Notes: generated by a model not told the origin, from the letters alone. Shown: positions 17,721-27,416, numbered from the stretch's first letter. The stretch: DNA of 64,000 nt from Lyngbya sp. PCC 8106 (GCF_000169095.1 NZ_AAVU01000025.1:32785-96784), one strand, 5' to 3'. Translations and numbers: made by a program.

Positions 17721-18866
17721 CGCCACATCTGAGGGTACACCACAGGGCGGGGTCATATCTCCGCTACTGGCTAATATTGCCCTTCACGGGATGGAATATC
17801 GGATCATTGACATCCTCCCAACGCCAACATTCTTTATGGCGTGGGATTCCCAAACATCACTATTTGAGTTTCTGCTTCTTCGCGAGCGGGGCGAGCGCAC
17901 CTGCCCTCCGAGAGTTATTCCCTTTAGGTCTTAAGGTCGCTCCACAGACTATCCCCGCAAGTCCTGCGGTTAGATATGTGTCGAAATCCAAACTGAATTT
18001 CTTTTTAACTGTTGATTCAAGGGATGTTTATGCCATTGCCCCGTCATCAATTCCTGAGTCTACCAATTTGTCTGCGCCGCCAGGTGTAACTGGACGCGCG
18101 CACGCTCATGGCTGTCTGAATCCATTGTCTCGGGTGGGTCAGTGACCACTTGTATTGTACCAGAAATCTCTGTGCGGCATTCCTCCCAACTCCAACATTC
18201 TTTAGGTCGTGGGTCTCCTGCCGCCGGAAGATGAAGACATAACCGTTGTCCAAAGATGTAAAGAGATAATCTCAGAGTGGTTAAACGACATGAGATTGGA
18301 ACTGAAGCCAAGTAAAACGAGGTTAACTCATACGCTTAATAGCTATGGGGAAGAAAAACCTGGATTTGACTTTCTGGGTTTGAACATCCGACAATATAAA
18401 ATCGGAAAATATCATACCGGGAAAAACACACAGGGTAAACCTATAGGCTTTAAAACCATCATCACCCCTAGTCAGAAAAGCGTTAAGGTACATTACGACC
18501 AAATCGCCAAAGTAATAGACTCCCATAAAGCGGCAGACCAAAAGGCGTTAATAAAACACCTTAACCCAATTATCCGAGGAGGTCGTAATTACTATGCGTC
18601 AGTAGTCAGTAAGGAAGCTTACTCGAAACTAGATTACCTCATGTACCAAAAGCTATAAGCCTGGGCAAATTTCCGTCACCCAAATAAGGGTAAGAAATGG
18701 GTGGCCGATAAATATTGGCACAGAATAGGCAACGCTAACTGGGTATATTGCTCCAAGAAAGATGGAAAAATTACAGCTCAATTACTAAAACATAGTGCGA
18801 CACCAATTGTCCGCCATGTAAAAGTAAAAGGTGATGCCTCACCCTACGACGGGAACTTAATTTACT
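17716..18866 (+). pseudogene. Group II intron reverse transcriptase remnant
   Basis: First block SEGTPQGGVISPLLANIALHGME (17722-17790), then a small element (17808-18226). The reading resumes from EDITVVQRCKEIISEWLND through KPGFDFLGLNIRQY and the maturase X domain to GNANWVYCSKKDG and GNLIYWR. The YADD catalytic block is lost under the insertion. An in-frame stop (TAA near 18656) follows YQKL. The HNH domain is missing because another element end begins at about 18867. Not functional. Confidence 0.8.
17808..18226 (-). mobile_element. Non-autonomous IS200/IS605-like element inside the RT remnant
   Basis: On the minus strand it runs from CGGCAGGAGACCCACG through a hairpin and GGGAGGAATGCCG to CTGTGGAGCGACCTTAAGA. 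Next come AAACTCAAATAGTGATG, a GCC/GGC hairpin and the terminal GGGAGGATGTCAA. Both ends match those of the tnpB element at 42362-47465. No intact ORF. It replaces about 55 codons of the RT, including YADD. Confidence 0.65.
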
Positions 18867-18932
18867 GGAGAAGCAGAAACCTAAATCGTGAGGTTTGGGA
18901 ATCCCTCGCTTTTAGCGATGGGAGGATGTCAA
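18867..18932 (+). repeat. Solo right end of an IS200/IS605-type element
   Basis: AGAAGCAGAAACCTAAAT, then GGTTTGGGAATCCC, a TCGCT-TTT-AGCGA hairpin and GGGAGGATGTCAA. It follows RT sequence directly at YWR, so a whole element has been lost or recombined here. Confidence 0.6.
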
Positions 18933-19113
18933 CAAGACATTAATATCAGCATGACGATTCAGCTTTTGTACTTCTCGGACATTACCGTTGGTTTGGTCTA
19001 ATGCGGCGGTAATACTGGAGTGACGGACTTGGTGCGGGGACAATTGCTTGGGAAGTCCGGCTCGTTGTGATCAAGTATTGATCGCATAATATAATCCACT
19101 CCCTGTCAATCGC

Positions 19114-20103
19114 TTATTTGGAAACAGGCAGCCGAGATGCCGACTCTTTAAAATAGCGCAATGCACCCGGGTGAAGGTTTTCAGGGTAGACATTTTCCAT
19201 CGTATTCTCCAGGGTGGTGTATTGCCCCTGAGCTAGTCGCTGTACCAGTGCAGCTTGACCCTGATGGATCGCCCCAACCAGACGATAGGCAATTGAGTCC
19301 GGCAAATCGGGTCGGGCTAAAATTAACGACCAGAGTCCAACGGAATTAATAGCCTGGTCTTGTCCCTTGTAGGTATTGGCAGGGACACTCATCGTTTTGA
19401 GGTGAGGATATTTGCTAAGAATTTGTTGAATCTCAGTGGATGAGGGAGCAATAAAACGAGCGCCCTTTGGTCCATTCGCGACCTTCACAAAACCAGGCCA
19501 GCCAATGCCTGCACCCCATAATGCCGCTACCTCTCCACTTAGCACCAGGCGTGGGCCATCCGCTGCTTTCTCCAGAATAATGGGAGTAAAGTCCTGTTCC
19601 GGATTGAAGCCAATCCCATCCAGCAGATTAGTTGCCAGAATCCGCAGACCTGAATTGCGCGTCCCAAAGGCAACGGGCTTTCCTGTCAGGTCAGCGATAC
19701 GGCGGTCTGGAGAATCGGCTCGGACGACGAACATACCGGGGTTAGGATACATCACAAATAGAACCTTCAAGCGGGTTGGAGACGGCTCAGGGTTCGCTAG
19801 CACTTGATGGGCGGCGTTGCCCTCGACTAAACCAATGTCAATTTTCCCGGTTTCAAGTAGGGAAATATTCTCGGTACTGCCACGAGTAGCGAGTGCTTTG
19901 ACTTCGAGGCTGGAATCGGCTGCATTGACCACCTCAGCTAAATTCTGACCAAAGAGTTGAAATCCGCCCCCCTGCGTTGCCGTTCCCAAAATGACCTGAG
20001 TGGGGCTGTCCTGAGCCGAGATAGTTAGACTCCAAAGCATGGTGATCAGCATCACAACCAGAGTCAGAATGAGCCAGTGGTTTCTCAATCGAATCAGACG
20101 CAT
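19114..20103 (-). CDS. TAXI-family TRAP transporter solute-binding protein
   Basis: About 329 residues from ATG 20103, which has AGGAGA about 9 bases upstream. A signal peptide (WLILTLVVMLITMLWSLTISAQ) is followed by a periplasmic-binding fold. ILGTATQGGGFQLFGQ is the TAXI ligand loop; EVKALATRGSTENISLLETG, IDIGLVEGNAAHQVL and YPNPGMFVVRADS follow in the usual order. TAXI proteins bind small carboxylates such as glutamate for tripartite transporters. No membrane subunit gene is next to it, so the partner is elsewhere or absent. Confidence 0.88.
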   Translation of the reverse strand: MRLIRLRNHWLILTLVVMLITMLWSLTISAQDSPTQVILGTATQGGGFQLFGQNLAEVVNAADSSLEVKALATRGSTENISLLETGKIDIGLVEGNAAHQVLANPEPSPTRLKVLFVMYPNPGMFVVRADSPDRRIADLTGKPVAFGTRNSGLRILATNLLDGIGFNPEQDFTPIILEKAADGPRLVLSGEVAALWGAGIGWPGFVKVANGPKGARFIAPSSTEIQQILSKYPHLKTMSVPANTYKGQDQAINSVGLWSLILARPDLPDSIAYRLVGAIHQGQAALVQRLAQGQYTTLENTMENVYPENLHPGALRYFKESASRLPVSK

Positions 20104-20151
20104 CCGAGAGGTCTCCTTGGGATTAATTCTGCCATTGACAACAAAATTCAC

Positions 20152-20524
20152 ACCGGGAACTACTTTCTTCCATCATGGCGTAAAAATAGTGAAGCTGACA
20201 CTGGGAGAACTTCACTTCACTAGAGGATGCGATCGTCAAACTAATCCGAATGCGATCACTTACGGTTCGGAAAAGCCTAGACAAGATGAGACGATTATTC
20301 TATGATGTATTTATAGCAAAAATTTGGCAAAGTCAAGCGGAAGCGAAAACCCTGGGATGTTTGCCAAAAATGCCATAACCTCGACAAATAAATAGTTTCA
20401 CAGTTTCGGTTGTTGGGTTTTGATGCCGGAGTCGGAATCTTTCGAGGGCTGAAATGAATCTCTTTTTGAGGTTTGCCAATTTCAGCTTCAGAATGACCAC
20501 CCAGACTCACTTTCAGTCGGCAGA
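20152..20524. other. Intergenic region between TAXI gene and CRISPR repeat
   Basis: No gene seen. It holds isolated GCGATC sites near 20229 and 20250 and A/T-rich stretches. A small minus ORF (20295-20510) has no recognisable content and I do not accept it. Confidence 0.4.
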
Positions 20525-20561
20525 CTTTCCAACATTAAATTCCCCGCAAGGGGATTGAAAC
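20525..20561 (+). CRISPR. Solitary CRISPR repeat next to the cas locus
   Basis: 37 bases ending CCCCGCAAGGGGATTGAAAC, the typical 3' form of cyanobacterial type III repeats. Its reverse complement matches 34603-34639 in all but a few central bases. There is no second repeat within 200 bases, so this is an orphan repeat, not an array. Confidence 0.7.
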
Positions 20562-20589
20562 AAAACGATATGAACATGAAAAATCTAGA

Positions 20590-22077
20590 TTATTTTTCTG
20601 TCAGGAAATTAGAGTTAGAAAGATGATAATTGGATAACTCTACGGAGGCTTCTGCGATTAACTGTTGACGAACCGATAAAGGAGCAATCACTTCACCATT
20701 AGGACGCCACTGACGCAACCGCATTAAAACATTAATATCTCCGAGACGAATCCAAGCTTGATAATATCGATCCGTTGGGGAAGACTTTTCAATTAAATCA
20801 ATCAATTCTTGGCGAGTTTTCAAGTCAGAAATTCGAGCATTAATTAGAGGAATCAGTCGAGAATAAGCAATTGGTTTAAACGTAGAATGTCGCACGGTTT
20901 CATCCACATACCATCGAGCAAAATCTGGCGGAAATCGCAGAATCAATAACTCGCGAGGATGATAAAAATTAAAACCCCAAGCTTCCTCCAAACTAGCTCT
21001 TACATCTTCCGGGGTGGGAAGTTCTCCACTGCGACGCAATTTTTGTAAAGGTTTTGGCATCTGCGGATCGCCCCAAGCCAACACTTTTAAACGTTCCGAA
21101 GAAATGCGATCAAGACGATAATTATGCCATCCAAACTCTCCCTTCGGATCTAAACCATAAGCACTTAAATACTTAGCTCGTCTCAAGTAGTGCAAACACA
21201 CTGGATAAACCGTTACTGTAATTTGTGAACGTTCTCTTTTAAACTGTTGATTACTTATCCAATAATCAAATTGTACAACACCCCCTTCCGATTGTTGCCA
21301 AAGTTGTTCAAGTTGGTCTTGGTAAGTATCAACCCGATCCTGCTCTTCACCGGAAAGAATGTAATCCAAATGTAAAAAAACTCGTTGAGTTGGTTCCTCA
21401 TCAGAATATTGAGAATTTGTTGTTAAGTTTTTCCAGAGTGAAGAAGCTACAATTTCTAAATTCGGCTGTACAAAAGAAACTGCCTCTAAAATTTGCAAGA
21501 GTTGCCAAATTTGCGTAGAATTTAACTCGGCTAAACTTGAAAAAGAATCCATTATGGGAGGGATCGGCAAAAGATGAGAAGCACAACAAATATAATACCC
21601 TTTTTTATAACTCTTTAGCCAACCCATTTTAACTAACTGGTGCAAATCATTTCTCAGGGAACGGTGAACAGTTGCAAAAGGTTTTTGAATGATAAAATTA
21701 TCCAATTCTTCCGAGGTTAATCCTGTTAATTGGATGACTTGTTGACACCATTCTAGTTGAGATAAAGGCATTTGGGAAGTTAAAACCAACTCTTGTAAGG
21801 TGCGATGACAAATACAACTTTTATCCTGACAACTTGCTTCTAATTGTTCAACATTAAGCCGTTCACTTTTGCTATGACTAGAGGAAAACAGGCGATCGCG
21901 TAGAGGAGGATAGTTAAATTCTGTTGGTAACTCGTTCGACCAGTCAAATGTACCATATAACCGATCTAAAATTACCCAAAACCGCACCGAACGTAACAAA
22001 CGATTGGCCAGTTGTCCAGTTGCCAACCACTGCAAAATCATCGGTGTGGGGGGATAAGTAAACGTTTGATGCCCCAT
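20590..22077 (-). CDS. WYL-type CRISPR-associated regulator (TIGR03985-like)
   Basis: About 495 residues from ATG 22077 (MGHQTFTYPPT), preferred over an upstream ATG whose leader would overlap the divergent csx3 region. The N-terminal helical part and a winged-helix-like region (RTLQELVLTSQ, RSLRNDLHQLVKMGWL, about 140-190) precede a WYL-like sensor fold (VCLHYLRRAKYLSAYGLD, YRLDRISSERLKVLAWG) and a long C-terminal extension. TIGR03985 proteins occur beside cyanobacterial type III cas genes. A divergent gap of about 90 bp to csx3 suggests it controls this locus; whether as repressor or activator is unknown. Confidence 0.78.
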   Translation of the reverse strand: MGHQTFTYPPTPMILQWLATGQLANRLLRSVRFWVILDRLYGTFDWSNELPTEFNYPPLRDRLFSSSHSKSERLNVEQLEASCQDKSCICHRTLQELVLTSQMPLSQLEWCQQVIQLTGLTSEELDNFIIQKPFATVHRSLRNDLHQLVKMGWLKSYKKGYYICCASHLLPIPPIMDSFSSLAELNSTQIWQLLQILEAVSFVQPNLEIVASSLWKNLTTNSQYSDEEPTQRVFLHLDYILSGEEQDRVDTYQDQLEQLWQQSEGGVVQFDYWISNQQFKRERSQITVTVYPVCLHYLRRAKYLSAYGLDPKGEFGWHNYRLDRISSERLKVLAWGDPQMPKPLQKLRRSGELPTPEDVRASLEEAWGFNFYHPRELLILRFPPDFARWYVDETVRHSTFKPIAYSRLIPLINARISDLKTRQELIDLIEKSSPTDRYYQAWIRLGDINVLMRLRQWRPNGEVIAPLSVRQQLIAEASVELSNYHLSNSNFLTEK

Positions 22078-22167
22078 ATTGGAATACCCTATTTCCACAC
22101 AGGAGTATAATAACACAAGAGATAAACCGCATCGACTGATAGGGTGCGGAATCAACAAATAAATCCC

Positions 22168-23067
22168 ATGAATAAAATTCACCTAATATTAACGGCAATT
22201 CAAACCCTTCAAGGATTGAACTGTCAACTTTTAACCGTTGAATTAAAAACAGGTGATCGCATTATTTCCCCCGAAGATTTAATCGAATTAGAATTACCCC
22301 CCGGAATCGATACAACCCAAGGTGTTGTCATTAGTGGACGCGGCCCGATGTGGCTTTATGGATACTTAATTCACGAACTCCATCCCACCGCTTGGGTTGC
22401 CTGTCACGACCCCCGTTTAGGTGCCGTTGTTGTCGCTACTCATTCCCGACAAACTCACATTGGTCAGATAATTTTATGGGAAGAATCAACTCAAAAACTC
22501 TCTCCGGCGTTAATGGTTGTGGGGCCACCTGATAGTGGAAAAAGTGTATTTTCTCATGCTTTATTTCAAGCCTTATTACCTCAATATCCCGACATTTATC
22601 TGCAACGGGCAAATTGGGATGGAGAAGGAAATTATGTGTTAGAGTTAGACGAAGATATCGATCCGGAAATTTTCAAAGCAGCCAATAAAGGGGGTTTAAC
22701 CCCAGAGTTTTTCACCTACCACGCCCAAGCCATTCTCCAACTGCGACGCCAGAAAAAACTGGTAATTGTTGATGTTGGCGGAATGGTACAACCGGAGAAA
22801 ATGCCCGTGTTAGAAGCTTGCACCCACTATTTAATAATTAGTTCTAAACCGGAAGCGGTTCCCGCTTGGCATGAATTTTGTTCAGAACGGGGTAATTTAA
22901 AACCTATTGCTGAAATTTCTAGTGTTCTCGATCCAACCGAAATATTACATAAACAAGAACCCTTTCTTCAGATCACTTGTGGGCCTTGGATTCGCGGAAA
23001 TGCTTGTCCGGTTCCCGAAGTTTTACTCAAGCGAATTCAAGCTTTAATTCATTCTTCTGCTTCTTGA
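22168..23067 (+). CDS. csx3: Csx3 fused to P-loop ATPase-like domain (Crn3-type ring nuclease)
   Basis: About 299 residues from ATG 22168. Residues 1-95 are Csx3: SPEDLIELELPPGID, GVVISGRGPMWLYGYLIHELHPTAWVACHDPRLGAVVVA. The His/Asp residues of this block belong to the ring nuclease that degrades cyclic tetra-adenylate second messengers. The C-terminal part has Walker A GPPDSGKS (about 120-127) and a Walker B-like KLVIVDVGG. Csx3-ATPase fusions are known in cyanobacterial type III loci; what the ATPase adds is unclear. It precedes cas10 by 37 bases, so the off-switch and the messenger producer are encoded together. Confidence 0.85.
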   Translation: MNKIHLILTAIQTLQGLNCQLLTVELKTGDRIISPEDLIELELPPGIDTTQGVVISGRGPMWLYGYLIHELHPTAWVACHDPRLGAVVVATHSRQTHIGQIILWEESTQKLSPALMVVGPPDSGKSVFSHALFQALLPQYPDIYLQRANWDGEGNYVLELDEDIDPEIFKAANKGGLTPEFFTYHAQAILQLRRQKKLVIVDVGGMVQPEKMPVLEACTHYLIISSKPEAVPAWHEFCSERGNLKPIAEISSVLDPTEILHKQEPFLQITCGPWIRGNACPVPEVLLKRIQALIHSSAS

Positions 23068-23104
23068 AATCGTCTAAAATAAATGTTTAATCAAGGGTGA
23101 AAAC

Positions 23105-25390
23105 ATGACTCATTCTTTACCAGACTTATCCGTTGGCATCGCTTGGTGTTTAGCTTGGGGAGAAAATTTACAGCCTCAATTCGGTTTAGAAAATTTACAG
23201 CAAATCCGAAAAGCGATAGTAGAAAATAAAGAAATTCCAGAGGAACTACAATCAATCGTTGAACAGGTGAGGCAACTAGAAACTCTAGAATTTCCCGAAA
23301 CCATAGAACAGTTAAAACAATTAACCGAAGACTATTCAAGCCTTTGGAACTCAAAAATCGGTTTAATTTACGGAGGCGCAACCAAAATAAAACAATATGT
23401 GTTTGAAGCATCAAAATTACCAGATGTTCGAGGTGCATCGGCACTGTTAGATCGGATTAATTTAGTTGATTTACCCGCATTTTTCGGGAAACATCACAAA
23501 GACCAAAAATCCGTAAGTATTTCGCAGTGGATGAGTGAAAATTTCCCAAATTTAGAAGCTGCTTTAATTCCAGAGTTAATCATCTATTCAACAGGCGGAA
23601 ATATCTTAGCATTTTGTCCGGCTGCATTTGTCGATCAACTCTGTGATGCCATTGAAAAACGTTATACCTGGGAAACTTTAACGGCTAATTCCTGTGCGGT
23701 TGGAGATAAATTTAAGTTCCTTGAACTGCGTTTGGGTGTCCTTCCCGATACCATCAATGAAAACTTATTTTGGTTAGAAAAATATCGTCAAAATCGAAAT
23801 AATCATCTGCTGGAAGCGTATTACAGACAGCCAGATGTTGACGAAGACGAAGAATTTAAAAACCGCAAAAGCTTTAATGAACTGGTCACAAAACTAGCAA
23901 TTAAATTCAATCAGCGACGCAGTGGAAATCACACTGAAAACCGTCCAAGTCGCCGTTATCCGCCAATGTTTGAAACTCATCCTTATTTAGTTCGGGATGA
24001 AAGCGATCGCCGTTCAGCTATTGCTAAAATTGATGAAATTCCAAGTCAACCGCTTGTATCAGAAGCATTAGTTCGGAAAAAAATTGTGGGTCAAATTGCT
24101 AAAGACGAAGATTTACAAAATAAATTACCGACTTGGTTTAAGAAGCTTCAATTAGGTTGGCAACCCACAGGTATTAGAATTAAAAGTTGGGTGGCGGAAT
24201 TTGAAGACTATCTAGAAAAAGAAGAAAACCGCGAACAGAAGGATAAATATTATTCGGAATGTTCTGAACCTAAATGTTACAAACCTAAAAAAGCTGGAAC
24301 TGTGCGAGAATTAGGGAATGTGTATAACGGTTTTATTGCTTATATCTACGCCGATGGTAATAACATGGGAGGTTATATTCAGAAAATTAAAACTCCTCAA
24401 GAATACAAACAATTTAGCGAAGATATTTTTAAGGCAACAGAAGAAGCCGTTTATTATGCTTTATCTAAACATCTCAGACCCCATCAGTTAAACAACTTAA
24501 CCGATCCAGATATTGAAAACAAAAATGGAGACTGGATTCATCCCTTTGAAATTATTACGATTGGTGGAGATGATGTTCTTTTAATTGTTCCGGCTAATAA
24601 AGCGTTAGAAGTTGCCAAAACATTAGGTGAAGAATTTGAAAAACTGCTGAAAGTAAGCGGTTATAATTCCGATAAAATCTACATTTCTAAAAAAGTGCAT
24701 CGTTGTCATGGTGATCATCTTCCAACCGGAAATAATCAATGTGAACTCAGTATGTCAACCGGAGTTTTGATTACGGCTGAAGAAACACCGATTTACTATG
24801 CTGAGAAATTAACCAATCAACTTCTGAAATCTGCTAAAGAACGTGCAAAACTGTTGCGAAAACAAAAATATTATGGGGGAACAATAGACTTTTTAACCAT
24901 GAAGTCTGTGACAATGATTGCATCCAGTATCAAAGAATTTCGAGAACAAGGGTTAACAAAAGAAGTTGGGACACAAAAACTAAGACTCTATGCAGCACCT
25001 TACACTTTACATGAAATTGGAGGACTTTTGAAAACAGTTCAAGCTTTTAAAAACGTAGATTTTCCGCGCTCGCAACTTTACCAAATTCGCAGTTTACTCG
25101 AACGAGGAAAACGCACCGCAATTCTAAATTATCGTTATTTTAGGGTACGTTTAACTCAAGGAAAAGGTACAATCAAACAATACTTTGAAGAGGCTTGGTG
25201 TTCAGCAAAAACAAATGATGGAATTATAGCACCCTGGATGTATGAAGAAGGAAAACGCGATCCAGACAAAAACGAAGAATCGTATTATGAAACAATTTGG
25301 CGAGATTTAGTAGACCTATTTGCTTTCACCGAAAAAACAAATACTGACTCATCAAAACCATCCGAACAACCAACGGAGGCGAATAAATGA
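23105..25390 (+). CDS. cas10: Cas10, HD-less, with GGDD cyclase motif
   Basis: 761 residues. The large subunit of the type III effector, which makes cyclic oligoadenylates when target RNA is bound. No HD nuclease domain is visible in the short N-terminus. The first palm domain has YIYADGNNMGGYI (about 414-426). The second has ITIGGDDVLLIV (about 479-490) and LSMSTGVLIT. Cysteine pairs ECSEPKC (about 382-388) and HRCHGDH...NNQC look like zinc sites. The lack of HD means no DNA cutting by Cas10 itself; signalling is the likely main output. The stop overlaps the next start (ATGA). Confidence 0.92.
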   Translation: MTHSLPDLSVGIAWCLAWGENLQPQFGLENLQQIRKAIVENKEIPEELQSIVEQVRQLETLEFPETIEQLKQLTEDYSSLWNSKIGLIYGGATKIKQYVFEASKLPDVRGASALLDRINLVDLPAFFGKHHKDQKSVSISQWMSENFPNLEAALIPELIIYSTGGNILAFCPAAFVDQLCDAIEKRYTWETLTANSCAVGDKFKFLELRLGVLPDTINENLFWLEKYRQNRNNHLLEAYYRQPDVDEDEEFKNRKSFNELVTKLAIKFNQRRSGNHTENRPSRRYPPMFETHPYLVRDESDRRSAIAKIDEIPSQPLVSEALVRKKIVGQIAKDEDLQNKLPTWFKKLQLGWQPTGIRIKSWVAEFEDYLEKEENREQKDKYYSECSEPKCYKPKKAGTVRELGNVYNGFIAYIYADGNNMGGYIQKIKTPQEYKQFSEDIFKATEEAVYYALSKHLRPHQLNNLTDPDIENKNGDWIHPFEIITIGGDDVLLIVPANKALEVAKTLGEEFEKLLKVSGYNSDKIYISKKVHRCHGDHLPTGNNQCELSMSTGVLITAEETPIYYAEKLTNQLLKSAKERAKLLRKQKYYGGTIDFLTMKSVTMIASSIKEFREQGLTKEVGTQKLRLYAAPYTLHEIGGLLKTVQAFKNVDFPRSQLYQIRSLLERGKRTAILNYRYFRVRLTQGKGTIKQYFEEAWCSAKTNDGIIAPWMYEEGKRDPDKNEESYYETIWRDLVDLFAFTEKTNTDSSKPSEQPTEANK

Positions 25391-26178
25391 TCTCTCTAGA
25401 AAACTTCAATTTATCCATAGAATTTCACACCATTACCGCAACACTTGACACTGCTTTGTGTGTGGGTGCGGGAGGTTCATCGGGTTCTTTGGCGGATAAA
25501 CCCATTCTTCGCAATACAGACAGAAATTTACTCATTCCAGCATCTCAAATCAAAGGTCGTTTGCGACATGAATGTGAGAAAATAGCCAGGGGTTTAGGTT
25601 GGGCTATTTGTCAATCTCCTACACCGAATACCATGTGTCCTCAACGAGAGGGTTTATCGGAAAATGAGGAACAAAAATTTCATCGTGATGATGAATATAA
25701 AATTGACGATCAATGTGATGATGAATATAAAATTGACGATCAATGTGATGATGAATATAAAATTGATGATCAATATCACTGTTTAATCTGTCAAATCTTT
25801 GGAAATCCTAGCTTACCCTCTCGCGTGTTATTTGATGATTTGATTTGTACAGAAAATCCAGATTATCTCCCTGAAGTTTTACGTCCGGGTGTCACAATTA
25901 ATCGCCGTCGTCGCACCGCAGAGGAACAAAAACTTTACTTCTTAGAAACCTCTCCCGTTAACGCAAAATTACAATTCACAGGTCAGATTCATTTCTTACC
26001 CAATTGTCCTGATTATGCCAAAGTATTAATCATTGCGGGATTGCATCATATTCATGCGTTGGGTGGGAGTAAATCCGCAGGTTTAGGATGGTTAACTTGG
26101 AATTTAGAAAGCACATTATCTGAAATTAATACAGAGAGTTCAGCTTGGGAATTTCTCGCTAAAGGAGTCCAAAAATGA
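25387..26178 (+). CDS. Cas7-group RAMP protein (Csm3-like)
   Basis: 263 residues with the RAMP ferredoxin fold. The opening strand carries GAGGSSGSLADKPIL, then PASQIKGRLRHECEKIA (about 50-67), a Cys cluster (AICQ, TMCPQ, CLICQIFGNP) that may bind zinc, VTINRRRRTAEEQKLY, and the glycine-rich loop GGSKSAGLGW (about 221-230). Such subunits form the backbone along the crRNA. An in-frame 30-bp tandem triplication (25687-25776) adds acidic residues between the Cys blocks. Overlaps cas10 and csx10 by four bases each. Confidence 0.82.
   Translation: MISLENFNLSIEFHTITATLDTALCVGAGGSSGSLADKPILRNTDRNLLIPASQIKGRLRHECEKIARGLGWAICQSPTPNTMCPQREGLSENEEQKFHRDDEYKIDDQCDDEYKIDDQCDDEYKIDDQYHCLICQIFGNPSLPSRVLFDDLICTENPDYLPEVLRPGVTINRRRRTAEEQKLYFLETSPVNAKLQFTGQIHFLPNCPDYAKVLIIAGLHHIHALGGSKSAGLGWLTWNLESTLSEINTESSAWEFLAKGVQK
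25687..25776 (+). repeat. Three tandem 30-bp repeats inside a cas7-like gene
   Basis: Unit GATGATGAATATAAAATTGA plus CGATCAATGT, repeated three times and coding for DDEYKIDDQC. The first two units are identical and the third differs at a few bases. It keeps the frame. A recent in-frame expansion. Confidence 0.9.
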
Positions 26179-27416
26179 ATCTAATTCAACTCGAAATAGA
26201 AGCATTATCTCCCCTCGCAATTGGTCGTCATAAACCAGGCGGTTCTATTAGTGAAGCCCAAGACTATATTCCCGGTTCTGTTATCCGAGGTGCGTTTGCT
26301 TCTGTTTTATTACAACCCAATCAACAACCCGAATCGAATGATGATTTTCACGCCCTATTTTTGAATGAAAACTCAGCAATTTTTCAAAATGCTTATCCAG
26401 CTATCTTGAAAGAAGGTAAGAAAGTACCTGCGGATAAAGAAATTGCTGTTCTTCCTGCAACAGTTCTCAGTTCCAAAGCCAAACCTGGTTTTAAAGACAA
26501 AGGAAATGGGGTGTTTGATACGTTAATTGATCGGTTTTGTGCAGAAGATTATGGTCAACTGTACGATCCAAATTGTCCGCCAAATTTTGATCGAGTTGAT
26601 AATTTTAGCGGATTTTATTGTAAAATATATGATAAGTATCATCCACTCTCAGCGAACAAACGTCTGTTAACGAGAGTTGGAATTAACCGAAAACGGGCTA
26701 CTGCTGAGGAATCGATTCTCTACAGTATTGAGGTATTGAATGAATCTCAACCCAAAAAGGAAAAGCCGTCTATCTATCGAGGTGCTATTCTTGTACCCGA
26801 TAAAGAATTAGCTGGAAAGTTACTTGGTTTTATTAATAATCACAATGAATCATTTCGTTTGGGAGGTTCAACTTCGCGGGGGTTAGGGAAAGTAAAAATT
26901 AAGGCTGAGTGCAGAAAAAAATCCGATTCAGTTAAGGATAGAATTAAACAATTTAATGCTAAACTAAAAGAAAGATGGCAACTCTGGGGAAGTTTATTTA
27001 TTCCGGCATCAGAAAAGTATTCACAAGAGCGAACCTACTTCACACTCGACCTTCAATCTGACGCCATCTTAACTGAAAATTGGCGGCGAACAACCGTTAT
27101 TTCAGAAGCAATGCTAAAAGAATTTGCAGGGATTAAAGATTCGGAAGATTCATCTCTAAAGCTAGAAGTCGCCTATAGCAGTTATGACTATTATTCGGGT
27201 TGGAATGCGGCTTGGGGGTTGATGAAAGACGTTGAATTAGTCACGAATAAAGGAGGAGTTTATCTGTTTAGTATTAGTAAAACTCAAACTCAAACTTGGT
27301 ATTCAGCTTTAGAAATTTTAGAAAATAAGGGAGTTGGAGAACGAACAAACGAAGGATTTGGACAGGTGCAAATTTGTAATGAGTTTCATTTAGTATTCCG
27401 GGAGAAAGCTGTATGA
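26175..27416 (+). CDS. csx10: Csx10-like RAMP (Cas5-group subunit of type III-D)
   Basis: 413 residues. N-terminal LEIEALSPLAIGRHKPGGSISEAQDYIPGSVIRGAFAS, then TRVGINRKRATAEESILYSIEVL (about 175-197) and GGSTSRGLGKVKI (about 231-243). A second half has WRRTTVISEAML, GWNAAWGLMKDVE and GVGERTNEGFGQV. This arrangement of two RAMP-like halves fits Csx10, the subunit that caps the crRNA 5' handle and marks subtype III-D. ATGA overlaps couple it to both neighbours. Confidence 0.8.
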   Translation: MNLIQLEIEALSPLAIGRHKPGGSISEAQDYIPGSVIRGAFASVLLQPNQQPESNDDFHALFLNENSAIFQNAYPAILKEGKKVPADKEIAVLPATVLSSKAKPGFKDKGNGVFDTLIDRFCAEDYGQLYDPNCPPNFDRVDNFSGFYCKIYDKYHPLSANKRLLTRVGINRKRATAEESILYSIEVLNESQPKKEKPSIYRGAILVPDKELAGKLLGFINNHNESFRLGGSTSRGLGKVKIKAECRKKSDSVKDRIKQFNAKLKERWQLWGSLFIPASEKYSQERTYFTLDLQSDAILTENWRRTTVISEAMLKEFAGIKDSEDSSLKLEVAYSSYDYYSGWNAAWGLMKDVELVTNKGGVYLFSISKTQTQTWYSALEILENKGVGERTNEGFGQVQICNEFHLVFREKAV

